Shown here: positions 51,501 to 59,361 of the stretch, piece by piece
Position numbering within the stretch: position 1 is the stretch's first letter
Layout: every line of letters starts with the position of its first letter
Assembly (NCBI GenBank): GCA_028716385.1
Contig: JAQUPX010000005.1
Location: forward strand, 62,001-126,000
DNA: 64,000 nt
Reading direction: 5' to 3'
Origin: a bacterium
GTDB taxonomy: Bacteria; Hydrothermota; UBA3073; JACQXS01; JAQTXJ01
The notes under the pieces: model-generated
Told to the model about the DNA's origin: nothing
The model's input: only the letters and a program-made list of their open reading frames with translations
Database searches by the model: none
Position numbers and translations under genes: made by a program

Positions 51501-53062
51501 TTAGCGCGTGTGACTGCTCTTGTTTCCCTGATAACGGTAACTTTAATTTCGCCCGGGTATTTCATTTCCTGTTCAATCTTTCTGGCAAGCGAATTCGCAA
51601 GCTCAAATGCCGATTCGTCACTAATCTTTTCAGGTTCGACCATAACCCTTACTTCACGTCCTGCCTGAATGGCATAAGCTCTTCCAACGCCGTCAAAAGA
51701 CGTTACGATGGATTCCAGTTTTTCCAGTCTTTCCACGTAAGCTTCAAAAGTTTCTCTTCTTGCGCCCGGTCTTGCTCCCGATATTGAGTCGGCAGCTTCC
51801 ACGAGAACCGCTATTATTGAAGTTGCGGGTATATCCCTGTGGTGGGCTTCTATCGCGTTTACGACAAGATCGGTTTCACCGTATCTCTTCGCTATGTCTG
51901 CGCCTATTTTCTGGTGAGTACCCTCGTATTCCTGCGAAAGGGCTTTTCCTATGTCGTGAAGTAATCCTGCTCTTCTTGCTATTTTTGCATCGGGCAATTC
52001 CAGCTCCGTTGCCATAAGATATGCAAGATTTGCTACTTCTTTTGAATGTATAAGGACGTTTTGTCCGTATGAAGTTCTGAATTTAAGATATCCTAAAAGT
52101 TTTACCAATTCGGGATGCACTGTCGAAACTTTCATTTCCATTATGGTCTCTTCGCCTATTTTCTGCACAATCCCGGGGAATTCTTCTTCTACCGTTTTGA
52201 CGAGTTCTTCTATTCTGGCGGGATGAATTCTTCCGTCCGTAAGAAGTCTTTCAAGGGACATTTTTGCTATTTCCCTGCGTATTGGGTCCATAGAAGATAT
52301 AAAAGCTACTCCCGGTGTATCGTCAATAAGGAGGTCGGTGCCCGTAAGCGTTTCGAAACATTTAATATTGCGACCTTCCCTGCCGATAATCCTGCCTTTC
52401 ATTTCATCGGAAGGAAGCGCTACCTGAGCTACTGCCGATTCTACGATATGTTCGGTTGCGCATCTTTCTATTGCAGTGGAAACTATTTTTCTGGCTTCCC
52501 TTTCAGCTTCAAGTTTTGCTTTTTCTATTTCGGTCCTGATAAAGAATTTTGATTCGTCTTTGACTTTCTCTTCAAGATTATGGAACAGTTGTTGTTTTGC
52601 TTCTTCTTCGGTCATACCCGCGATTTTTTCGAGTTTCCTGTTTTCCTCCATAATTAACGAATTGAGACGGTCGGTCTTTGTAGTGATGCTTTTTTCCTCG
52701 TCCAGTAATTTCGTTTCTTTAGAGCTTAATTCTGCCTGTTTAGCAGTAAGCAGGTTTGCTCTTCGCTCAAGGTTTGATTCCCTGTCGTCCAGGTATTTTT
52801 CTTTTTTCTCAAGAATTGATTCTTTTGCTCTTGCCCTGTCGTCGAATTCAAGTTTTTGTTTGTCTTTTAGATTTTTAATATCAAACTGGGCGCTTAGCTT
52901 AAGATGTTCTGCTTCTTTTTTTGCATCTTCAATAACTTTCTTGCTTTCTTCTTCTGCTTTTTTTGTAGCGGTAGTTTTCAATCGCATCTGGAGTAAGAAA
53001 ACTGCAACTCCTCCGATTGCTATACCTACTATAATTAAAGCGATTGTCTGAATAGCTTGCAT
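51497..53062 (-). CDS. rny: ribonuclease Y
   Basis: 521-residue membrane-anchored endoribonuclease initiating mRNA decay. It has an N-terminal transmembrane helix (TIALIIVGIAIGGVAVFLL), a long coiled coil rich in E/K (about 30-200), a KH domain with GRIIGREGRNIKCFE, and an HD domain with ARRAGLLHDIGKAL and AIEAHHRD. Base composition is more GC-rich than most of the window. It lies downstream of zapA and 6S RNA and is coupled to ymdB. Confidence 0.97.
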   Translation of the reverse strand: MQAIQTIALIIVGIAIGGVAVFLLQMRLKTTATKKAEEESKKVIEDAKKEAEHLKLSAQFDIKNLKDKQKLEFDDRARAKESILEKKEKYLDDRESNLERRANLLTAKQAELSSKETKLLDEEKSITTKTDRLNSLIMEENRKLEKIAGMTEEEAKQQLFHNLEEKVKDESKFFIRTEIEKAKLEAEREARKIVSTAIERCATEHIVESAVAQVALPSDEMKGRIIGREGRNIKCFETLTGTDLLIDDTPGVAFISSMDPIRREIAKMSLERLLTDGRIHPARIEELVKTVEEEFPGIVQKIGEETIMEMKVSTVHPELVKLLGYLKFRTSYGQNVLIHSKEVANLAYLMATELELPDAKIARRAGLLHDIGKALSQEYEGTHQKIGADIAKRYGETDLVVNAIEAHHRDIPATSIIAVLVEAADSISGARPGARRETFEAYVERLEKLESIVTSFDGVGRAYAIQAGREVRVMVEPEKISDESAFELANSLARKIEQEMKYPGEIKVTVIRETRAVTRAK

Positions 53063-53097
53063 TTTAAATCATCCTCCCCTTTTTGTCCAAAAATAAA

Positions 53098-53236
53098 GGT
53101 TCCCCGTATATGCCGTGTAAAGAGGTATCTTGAAACCCTCAAATAAGGTGGGTACCACCGAACTAAAGGCAGCCCCCGTCTGGAAGGTTACTGGCTCAAG
53201 ATATTATGTCTCTATCACGAACATCACAGGGAACCT
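53098..53236 (-). ncRNA. ssrS: 6S RNA (SsrS)
   Basis: Between zapA and rny, on the minus strand. The 5' end AGGTTCCC pairs perfectly with the 3' end GGGAACCT. The 5' strand CTGTGATGTTCGTGATAG closely resembles the start of E. coli 6S (CTGAGATGTTCGCAAGCG), and the 3' strand ACGGCATATACGGGG resembles its end. TATCTTGA and TCAAGATA pair across the central bulge, and GGTGG-TAC-CCACC forms an internal hairpin. The location directly after zapA is the classical one. At about 139 nt it is shorter than typical. It mimics open promoter DNA to sequester housekeeping RNA polymerase. Its first 13 nt overlap the zapA 3' end. Confidence 0.8.
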
Positions 53237-53487
53237 AATTTATGTTCTAAAAGAGCGATTGTTGCTTTTATCTTGTTTTTTCCTGAAGCTCTCAACTCCC
53301 GTTCCTGAAAAAGCTCATCTGCAATATCTAACGCGGCAAGGACAACCGTATCAACCGTGTTGTTAGTAGCATCTTTAAGTGTTTCACATTTGGAAGTTAC
53401 ATACTTTGCTACATTCTGCATATATTCTTCCGATGTGTCACTTTCTATGGTATAATTCTTACCCAGTATTTTGAGTTTAGTTGTCAT
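53224..53487 (-). CDS. zapA: cell division protein ZapA
   Basis: 87 residues. The N-terminal beta-strand region KLKILGKNYTIESDTSEEYMQNVAKYV is the ZapA globular head, followed by VLAALDIADELFQ and a C-terminal helix for the dimeric coiled coil. It crosslinks FtsZ protofilaments at midcell. It overlaps the upstream coiled-coil gene by 11 nt. The last codons (KLGSL-stop) are the same DNA as the 5' strand of 6S RNA, so the two genes share sequence. Confidence 0.88.
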   Translation of the reverse strand: MTTKLKILGKNYTIESDTSEEYMQNVAKYVTSKCETLKDATNNTVDTVVLAALDIADELFQERELRASGKNKIKATIALLEHKLGSL

Positions 53488-53668
53488 TTTTTAATTGTTT
53501 TACATTATCGAGTAAAACTTTCAACTTGCTTGCGGCAAGTTCCTTTTTTTGTTGGAACTTACTTTTTTCTTTTTGCAAATGTTCATTTTCATTCCTCAAG
53601 GAAGTTATTTCCTTAAGAGCTTTATTTGCCAGCATTTCTAACTTATCTTCCAGTGTTAAGGTTTCCAT
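53477..53668 (-). CDS. short coiled-coil protein, ZapB-like
   Basis: 63 residues, almost entirely predicted helix with heptad character: LEDKLEMLANKALKEITSL then RNENEHLQKEKSKFQQKK. It resembles ZapB and other DUF904-type division proteins in size and composition, and lies directly before and overlapping zapA by 11 nt, the neighbourhood expected for a ZapA partner. A TGAGGT ribosome site precedes the ATG. Low-complexity coiled coils are easily misassigned, so the functional label is tentative while the gene itself looks real. Confidence 0.65.
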   Translation of the reverse strand: METLTLEDKLEMLANKALKEITSLRNENEHLQKEKSKFQQKKELAASKLKVLLDNVKQLKNDN

Positions 53669-53701
53669 ACCTCACATTCCCGCCCCAGCGGGATGTTTTT
53701 T

Positions 53702-54283
53702 TTAATTCATCTCAAAGAGCTCTGATGCTTCTTTTGTACTATCGATTTGACTTTTTGCACCTTTTAATCCATAACTCTGAATTTCTATATTTTTATCTTT
53801 GCTTTTATACTTAACGATGCCTAAAATAGGCACCAAATTAGATAACCAGACTTCGCTGTCCTCCTTTTTTAAATATGCTGTTTTAAACTTGCCTGTAGGC
53901 AATGTTATAACCTTTCTAATGGCTTTTAACGAATCGTCTATACTTATAAGAGGTAATCCGCATTTTATAGAAATTTTATCGGTTTCAAAATTTATTGCTT
54001 TGCCACCCAATTTTCTAGCAATAATCTTTTGAGGAGTGTTAAATTCGTTCTCTTTTATAAGCATTTTTATTATTATTTCCGGTTCTTCAGTCTCTACCCA
54101 GAACATATCAGAATCTTTGCTCACGATAGATATTTTGAATGGTTCGCCATTTATACTATAACATACCCATTGTCCTGTTTCCCATTTAACAGGTTTATAC
54201 TTAACATTAGTATTGCAACCTTCCAGGAGTAAAAGGGTAAGTACGTAGAAACCACAACGTAGTAAATTATTGCTTCTTGTCAC
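53702..54283 (-). CDS. putative lipoprotein, unknown function
   Basis: 193 residues. A signal sequence ending LTLLLLEGC with a lipobox-like LEGC (Cys about residue 23) suggests processing by Lgt/LspA, although Glu at -2 is unusual. The mature part is beta-rich (VKWETGQWVCYSINGEPF, MFWVETEEPEIIIKMLI) and no family is recognised. It begins 15 nt after the rplT stop, so it may be co-transcribed with the infC-rpmI-rplT cluster. A perfect TCCCGCT/GCGGGA hairpin follows its stop. Confidence 0.6.
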   Translation of the reverse strand: MTRSNNLLRCGFYVLTLLLLEGCNTNVKYKPVKWETGQWVCYSINGEPFKISIVSKDSDMFWVETEEPEIIIKMLIKENEFNTPQKIIARKLGGKAINFETDKISIKCGLPLISIDDSLKAIRKVITLPTGKFKTAYLKKEDSEVWLSNLVPILGIVKYKSKDKNIEIQSYGLKGAKSQIDSTKEASELFEMN

Positions 54284-54298
54284 CGCGTTTAAGTAGAG

Positions 54299-54676
54299 TT
54301 AAACTTCTGCTACTTGGTTGGTTTTAACCGTACTTTTCACCTGGTCCACAAGCTGGGCAAATACCTCAGGTCTTTCTTGCGCAAGCCATGCTAATTCTTT
54401 CCTGTTGACCTGGAAGTTTAAAACTTTGAGTGCCGCAATAAATTTACTATAGGGAATACCTTGTTGCCTTACTGCTGCGTTTATCTGTAGTATGGATAGC
54501 TGGCGATGAGTTCTTTTCTTCTTCCGTCTATCCTGATAAGCATACATTAAGGACTTCATTACCTGCATTCTAGCTATTCTATAGCAGGAACTTCGTTTTC
54601 CTCTGTATCCCTTAGCAAGTTTTAACCATTTTTTTCTTCTGTGCCTTGTTTTTGGACCACCTTTTGCTCTTGGCAT
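54299..54676 (-). CDS. rplT: 50S ribosomal protein L20
   Basis: 125 residues. It begins MPRAKGGPKTRHRRKKWLKL and contains AKGYRGKRSSCYRIARMQVM, YAYQDRRKKKRTHRQLSI and INAAVRQQGIPYSKFIAAL, all diagnostic of L20, an assembly-initiator protein of the large subunit. It lies 74 nt downstream of rpmI in the conserved order infC-rpmI-rplT. A GGGAGAAT ribosome site precedes the ATG. The C-terminus has about 7 extra residues (VKTNQVAEV) compared with common lengths. Confidence 0.97.
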   Translation of the reverse strand: MPRAKGGPKTRHRRKKWLKLAKGYRGKRSSCYRIARMQVMKSLMYAYQDRRKKKRTHRQLSILQINAAVRQQGIPYSKFIAALKVLNFQVNRKELAWLAQERPEVFAQLVDQVKSTVKTNQVAEV

Positions 54677-54750
54677 AATATTCTCCCTTTAAAAAATAAT
54701 AATTTTCAAGATAACAATATTTCTTATATTTGTCAAGAAAATTGAATTTT

Positions 54751-54954
54751 TTATTTAATCTTCCTGTAAGGTATCAATTTCTTGACTCTTGGTAAATCGG
54801 CTTCACTTACGTTTCCCGTCTTTTTTAAGTGCCTTTTTCTCTTCTTTGCTCTGCTTGTCAGCAAGTGAGACTTGTTCGCGTTCTTCCTCTTTATGTCACT
54901 GGCTCTTGTTAGGAAGCGTTTTCGGGCTGACCGGTTTGTCTTTATTTTGGGCAT
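54751..54954 (-). CDS. rpmI: 50S ribosomal protein L35
   Basis: 67 residues starting MPKIKTNRSARKRFL, with the basic internal KSHLLTSRAKKRKRHLKK and the terminal RVKKLIPYRKIK expected of L35. Its first 59 nt lie inside the 3' end of infC in another frame, so translation must initiate within infC mRNA; no clear SD is seen immediately upstream. It forms the conserved infC-rpmI-rplT gene order. Confidence 0.95.
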   Translation of the reverse strand: MPKIKTNRSARKRFLTRASDIKRKNANKSHLLTSRAKKRKRHLKKTGNVSEADLPRVKKLIPYRKIK

Positions 54955-55474
54955 ATTTACTCCTTTTTGGTATAAGCAATAAATTCATTATTCTGCCGTC
55001 AAGTGTAGGTGATTGCTCAACCGAAGCAATGTTTTCTAATGCCGCGGAACAGGTTGCAAGAATTTCTCTTGCCCTGTTTGCGTAAATTATTTCCCTACCT
55101 TTAAGCATAAGTTTTATCAATACTTTGTCTCCGCGGGATAGAAATTTTTCTGCCTGTTTCAGTTTCACTTCTATGTCCGCGCTCTGGATATTTAAGCTTA
55201 CGTTTACTTCTTTGGTTGTGCTGGTTTTATGTTTCTGCCTGTCACTTTTGTGCTGCTCGTATTTATATTTTCCGAAATCAATTATTTTGCATACGGGAGG
55301 TTTATCATAAGGAGCGATTTCTACTAAATCCAACCCTTTTTCATAAGCCCTTTTTAATGCCTCACTCCTTGATACTACTCCTGCCTGAGTCCCGTCAAAA
55401 TCTATAAGCCTGACTTCCGAAACCATAATTCTCTCGTTTATTCGTAGATACTTTGGTTTGTTAAAATTTCCCAC
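54896..55474 (-). CDS. infC: translation initiation factor IF-3
   Basis: 192 residues from a GTG start with GGAGGAAA just upstream. The N-domain has YLRINERIMVSEVRLIDFDG, the linker follows, and the C-domain has KPPVCKIIDFGKYKYEQ and MLKGREIIYANRARE. IF-3 prevents premature subunit joining and checks start codons. The C-terminal tail after LLLIPK (about 20 residues, KRSKYAQNKDKPVSPKT...) is longer than usual and is encoded by DNA that overlaps the start of rpmI by 59 nt. A rare-start GTG is in keeping with IF-3 autoregulation. Confidence 0.96.
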   Translation of the reverse strand: MGNFNKPKYLRINERIMVSEVRLIDFDGTQAGVVSRSEALKRAYEKGLDLVEIAPYDKPPVCKIIDFGKYKYEQHKSDRQKHKTSTTKEVNVSLNIQSADIEVKLKQAEKFLSRGDKVLIKLMLKGREIIYANRAREILATCSAALENIASVEQSPTLDGRIMNLLLIPKRSKYAQNKDKPVSPKTLPNKSQ

Positions 55475-55503
55475 TTTCCTCCTTTGTTAAGCGTTTTATA
55501 TTG

Positions 55504-57225
55504 TTATTTTTCTTTAATCGAATCAATAAAACTGTCAAGTCCGAATGTTCCCGTATCTCCTTTGCCGTGCTCTCTTACCGATACGGTATTTGTATCTTTC
55601 TCTTTATTGCCAATTATCAGTATATAGGGTATCTTTTTCATACTTGCGTTTCTTATTTTTGCCCCTATCTTTTCTGCCCCAATATCTAACTTTGCCCTTA
55701 TATTATTGGCGAGTAGTTTCTCGTTTATTATTTTGGCATATTCTTCTACTTCCTGTGAAACCGTGGCTATAGTAACCTGTGTTGGGGCTAACCAGAATGG
55801 AAAAGCTCCGTTATAATGTTCAATGAGACAACCGATAAACCTTTCCATAGAGCCAAGTATCGTGCGATGTATCATAATTACCGGGTGAGATTTATTATCC
55901 TCACCTATATATGTTACGTCAAATCGTTTTGGCAGGTTAAAGTCAAATTGTATTGTAGTCGCCTGCCATTTTCTGCCAAGGGCGTCTACAAGCTGAATAT
56001 CTATTTTAGGGCCATAGAATACGGCTTCGCCTTCCGCCCTTTTATATTTTAATCCTTTTTTATCCAATACTTCTGCAAGTGTTTTTTCTGCAAGTTCCCA
56101 TGAATCGTTATCGCCTGCATATTTGTCCAAGTTTTTCGGGTCCCTGACGGATAGCTCTATATGATATTCGTTAAAACCAAAGGTTTTCATCATAAAGTCC
56201 GTTAATTCAAGAATGTCCGAGACTTCAACTTTTACCTGGTCTTCTTTGCAGAATATATGCGCATCGTCCTGGGTAAATCCCCGCATTCTTAACAATCCCT
56301 GGACGACACCCGATTTTTCACATCTATATACGGTCCCGAGTTCCGCATATCTTACGGGTAATTCTTTGTAACTGTGAATTTTATTTTTATAAATCAGTAT
56401 ATGGAACACACAATTCATCGGTTTCAGGACATAACCGTCTCCCCCGAATTCCAACGTAGTCATATGTTCGTAAAATTTTAGATGTCCCGATGTCTCCCAT
56501 AGTCCCGACTTTGCAATGTGTGGAGTGGATACGATTTGGTATCCTCTTTTTGTATGTTCTTTTTCCCAGAAAGTTTCTATTGATTTTCTTATGATTCTAC
56601 CGTTTGGCAGCCAGCATACAAGCCCGGGTCCCACCTCTTCAAAAATTTCAAATAATTCCAGTTCTTTGCCTAATTTCCTGTGGTCTCTGAGTTTTGCTTC
56701 TTCAAGTTTTTTTAGCGCATCTTCCAAATCCGTAATATCGGGATAACTTATTCCGTATATACGTTGGAGCATTGGATTTTTTTCGTCCCCTTTCCAGTAT
56801 GCGCCGGCAACGCTTAATAATTTGAAAGCTTTAACCATACCGGTGGATTCTATGTGTGGGCCTTTGCATAAATCCGTAAAACTACCTTGAGTATAAACGG
56901 AAATATTGTCTTCTAATTCTTTGATTAGTTCTGCTTTATAGGTTTCATTTTGGGCTTGAAAGTGTTTTAATGCTTCGTCTTTATTTATTTCTTTTCTTTC
57001 GAATTTATAGTTTGCTTTTATGATTTCCTGCATTTTGGCGGATATCTGTTTAAGGTCGTCTTCGGTAAACTTGTGTTTCAGGTCAAAATCATAGTAGAAG
57101 CCATTATCTATAGCAGGCCCAATTCCCAGTTTGGCATCGGGAAATAATTCTTTTACTGCAGCGGCGAGTATATGGGAAGTAGAGTGCCAGTACGTCTTCA
57201 TTTCTTCTTCGTTAAAATTATTCAT
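55504..57225 (-). CDS. thrS: threonine-tRNA ligase lacking the TGS domain
   Basis: 573 residues when started at MNNFNEEEMKTYWHS (ATG 57225). It lacks the about 60-residue N-terminal TGS domain but retains the editing domain (WHSTSHILAAAVKELFPDAK and GSFTDLCKGPHIEST) and the class II core (MNCVFHILIYKNKIHSYKEL, RMRGFTQDDAHIFC and HRTILGSMERFIG), then the anticodon-binding domain. The open frame reaches back to 57474, but the extra 83 residues are cysteine-rich and non-conserved, covering repeat-like DNA. A promoter (TTGACA 57269-57264, 17-nt spacer, TATGTT 57246-57241) lies within that extension, supporting the shorter start with a leader of about 9 nt. Confidence 0.94.
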   Translation of the reverse strand: MNNFNEEEMKTYWHSTSHILAAAVKELFPDAKLGIGPAIDNGFYYDFDLKHKFTEDDLKQISAKMQEIIKANYKFERKEINKDEALKHFQAQNETYKAELIKELEDNISVYTQGSFTDLCKGPHIESTGMVKAFKLLSVAGAYWKGDEKNPMLQRIYGISYPDITDLEDALKKLEEAKLRDHRKLGKELELFEIFEEVGPGLVCWLPNGRIIRKSIETFWEKEHTKRGYQIVSTPHIAKSGLWETSGHLKFYEHMTTLEFGGDGYVLKPMNCVFHILIYKNKIHSYKELPVRYAELGTVYRCEKSGVVQGLLRMRGFTQDDAHIFCKEDQVKVEVSDILELTDFMMKTFGFNEYHIELSVRDPKNLDKYAGDNDSWELAEKTLAEVLDKKGLKYKRAEGEAVFYGPKIDIQLVDALGRKWQATTIQFDFNLPKRFDVTYIGEDNKSHPVIMIHRTILGSMERFIGCLIEHYNGAFPFWLAPTQVTIATVSQEVEEYAKIINEKLLANNIRAKLDIGAEKIGAKIRNASMKKIPYILIIGNKEKDTNTVSVREHGKGDTGTFGLDSFIDSIKEK

Positions 57226-57533
57226 ATTAATTAATTTGAGAACATACTTATAATATGCCATATTGTCAAGAATAATCGTTGAGAAATAAGAAAAACGGTA
57301 TTCATTATACTGCTGCTTGATAACAAAACTACGACACGAATACAAAAAAAGAACAGGACATTTAGCAGCGGATAACAGACACGCGAATGGACACGAATAA
57401 AAGAAAGTAAAACAGAATTTTAACCGGGAGATAAAAAACAGAAAAATTAGAATTAGAAAAGGAACTACAAGCAAAAAGTATCACGCTTAGCTTTCGGAGA
57501 TTAATTTTAATCCGTCAATTTTTAATTTAACTC
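57226..57533. other. divergent spacer between thrS and the DUF6754 operon
   Basis: It holds the thrS promoter on the minus strand (57241-57269). Downstream of that is AT-rich sequence with fragments of dispersed repeats (GCGGATAACAGACACGCG and GACACGAATAAAAG near 57367-57403) like those at 47.37 kb. No gene is seen. Confidence 0.5.
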
Positions 57534-57561
57534 TTGACAGAATACAAAAAAAATGTTAAAT
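57534..57561 (+). promoter_or_regulatory. promoter giving a probable leaderless mRNA for the DUF6754 operon
   Basis: TTGACA at 57534-57539, a 16-nt spacer and TTAAAT at 57556-57561. The ATG at 57570 is 8 nt after the -10 box and lacks an SD. The open reading frame technically extends to a TTG that coincides with the -35 box, which is therefore not a start. Confidence 0.6.
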
Positions 57562-57569
57562 CAAAAATA

Positions 57570-58721
57570 ATGTTGCTTTTTTACATCTTAACGCAAATAA
57601 GTGTAGCTCCCTTAAATATTGTTATTCCGCCAAATGTTATTTCGAATATTATTATCCCTCCATCAGAAGTCACTGCTTATGATAATTCGAATGACGGGGG
57701 AGATAGAATAAATGTTGAATGGAGTTTATCCCCGGATGATTCTTTGATTAGCGGGTATGAAATATGGCGTTCAGAGGTAAAAGATTCCGGATATTATAAG
57801 GTAGGATATATAGGTCGTACGAACACGCATTATCAGGATATAGCAGAAGTTAAAGAAGGGGTCCAATATTATTATGAAGTAAGATGCAGGACTTCAAAGT
57901 ACGAGTATTCTGAATTTACTGCTCCGTCTGAAGCCGCAACATCTTCTTCGCAATGGTATAACACATATAAAACAAATGTATTGATTGGTTTGATAATATT
58001 TTCATTTGTAGTTTTGTTTGCCATTTTCCAGGCAAGGAAAGGCAAAACGCTATTTATTCGTAAAATTAACGGTCTTGATGCGCTTGATGAAGCCGTAGGC
58101 AGGGCTACTGAGATGGGTAGACCTGTGTTATATGTTCCGGGACTTGGTAGCATAGGGGATATTGCAACTATTGCGGCTATAAATATTTTATCCCAGGTTG
58201 CAAAGAAAACGGCAGAATACAATACGCCGATTCTTGTTCCCAATTGTGACCCTATAGTAATGAGCGTAACCCAGGAAGTTGTGAAAGAGGCTTATCTTGA
58301 AAAAGGAAGGCCGGAAGGTTATAATCCGGATAATATATTTTATTTAGTTGGCAGTCAGTTTCCGTATGCGGCAGGAGTAGGCGGGATTATGATGCGAGAG
58401 AAGCCTGCAACTAATTTATTTATGGGGACTTTTATGGCGGAAGCACTTATTTTGGCTGAAACGGGTAATATAAGCGGAGCAGTTCAGATTGCAGGAACGG
58501 ATGCAGTTACCCAGTTGCCATTTTTTATAACATCCTGTGATTACACGATTATGGGAGAAGAATTATATGCGGCATCCGCTTACCTTTCACAGGAACCTAT
58601 GCTTGTAAGTAGTATTAAAGGACAGGATTATAATAAGTTGATTTTAATATTTTTCTTAATACTTGGTAGTATCCTTGGGTTAATAAATAATGATTTTATA
58701 TTAAACTGGTTTCATAACTAA
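57570..58721 (+). CDS. fibronectin type III and DUF6754 membrane protein
   Basis: 383 residues. A signal or anchor sequence (MLLFYILTQISVAPL) is followed by an extracytoplasmic fibronectin III domain (about 35-120; YEIWRSEVKDSGYYKVGYIG and VQYYYEVRC). A transmembrane helix lies near 138-158 (VLIGLIIFSFVVLFAIF), then a DUF6754-like domain with RPVLYVPGLGSIGDIATIAA and the GSQFPYAAGVGGIMMREKPA core, and a C-terminal helix. Function is not known. It leads four co-directional, tightly spaced genes, with 6 nt to the next. Confidence 0.75.
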   Translation: MLLFYILTQISVAPLNIVIPPNVISNIIIPPSEVTAYDNSNDGGDRINVEWSLSPDDSLISGYEIWRSEVKDSGYYKVGYIGRTNTHYQDIAEVKEGVQYYYEVRCRTSKYEYSEFTAPSEAATSSSQWYNTYKTNVLIGLIIFSFVVLFAIFQARKGKTLFIRKINGLDALDEAVGRATEMGRPVLYVPGLGSIGDIATIAAINILSQVAKKTAEYNTPILVPNCDPIVMSVTQEVVKEAYLEKGRPEGYNPDNIFYLVGSQFPYAAGVGGIMMREKPATNLFMGTFMAEALILAETGNISGAVQIAGTDAVTQLPFFITSCDYTIMGEELYAASAYLSQEPMLVSSIKGQDYNKLILIFFLILGSILGLINNDFILNWFHN

Positions 58722-58727
58722 ATAATT

Positions 58728-59354
58728 ATGAGAAAATCTATACCGCTCAGAATATGTTTGGTTTCCGGAATTGTAATGATAATACAGTTTTTCATACCGC
58801 ATAGATACTCACAGACTGTTTATAATTATACATTAGATTGGTTAATTGTATCGGGTATATTTGCCATAGTTATAGGTTTGCATAGTAATTTTCATTTGCA
58901 TATAACAAGAATTGTTCGTAAAAGAAAAGGTTGGGGCTATAATGTAGTAACAATGGCTGCTACATTATCGATGGCTTTTATTGGTATTGCATTTGGAATA
59001 GGCGCAGATTCTTTGTTTATGAAAATTTACAGGAATATAGAAGTCCCTATGGATGCGACGATGTTTTCTTTGCTTGGGTTCTTTATGGCTTCAGCGGCAT
59101 TCAGGGCATTTAGGGCAAAAACCAAAGAAGCAACCGTTTTACTTATTGTAGCATTAATAATAATGATAGGTAGAGTTCCTCTTGGATATTTTTTGTGGCA
59201 TCGTTTCCCGGAACTTGTAGAATGGATAATGATGTATCCTAATATGGCAGCTCAAAGAGGCATTGGACTTGGAATAGGACTTGGAATGGCGGCAATGGAA
59301 CTTAAAATAATACTTGGTATAGAAAGAGGATGGCTTGGAGGAGCAGGGGACTAA
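58728..59354 (+). CDS. polytopic membrane protein of the DUF6754 operon
   Basis: 208 residues with about six predicted transmembrane segments (for example WLIVSGIFAIVIGLH, VVTMAATLSMAFIGIAFGIG, MFSLLGFFMASAAF, LLIVALIIMIGRVPLGYFL). Short basic loops (RIVRKRKGWG, FRAFRAKTKE) probably face the cytoplasm. The C-terminal third is glycine-rich (RGIGLGIGLGMAAME). No family is recognised. It starts 6 nt after the upstream stop and ends 7 nt before the next start, so it is part of one complex or pathway with its neighbours. Confidence 0.75.
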   Translation: MRKSIPLRICLVSGIVMIIQFFIPHRYSQTVYNYTLDWLIVSGIFAIVIGLHSNFHLHITRIVRKRKGWGYNVVTMAATLSMAFIGIAFGIGADSLFMKIYRNIEVPMDATMFSLLGFFMASAAFRAFRAKTKEATVLLIVALIIMIGRVPLGYFLWHRFPELVEWIMMYPNMAAQRGIGLGIGLGMAAMELKIILGIERGWLGGAGD

Positions 59355-59361
59355 AAACATT

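Noticed and set aside
52476-53051. 191-codon plus-strand frame opposite rny
   Set aside because: The Ser/Phe-rich translation is the antisense of the rny coiled-coil region; no independent evidence.
57226-57474. N-terminal 83-residue extension of ThrRS
   Set aside because: The peptide is Cys/Phe-rich and unlike a TGS domain, and a promoter with TTGACA and TATGTT lies inside it, so the shorter start is preferred.
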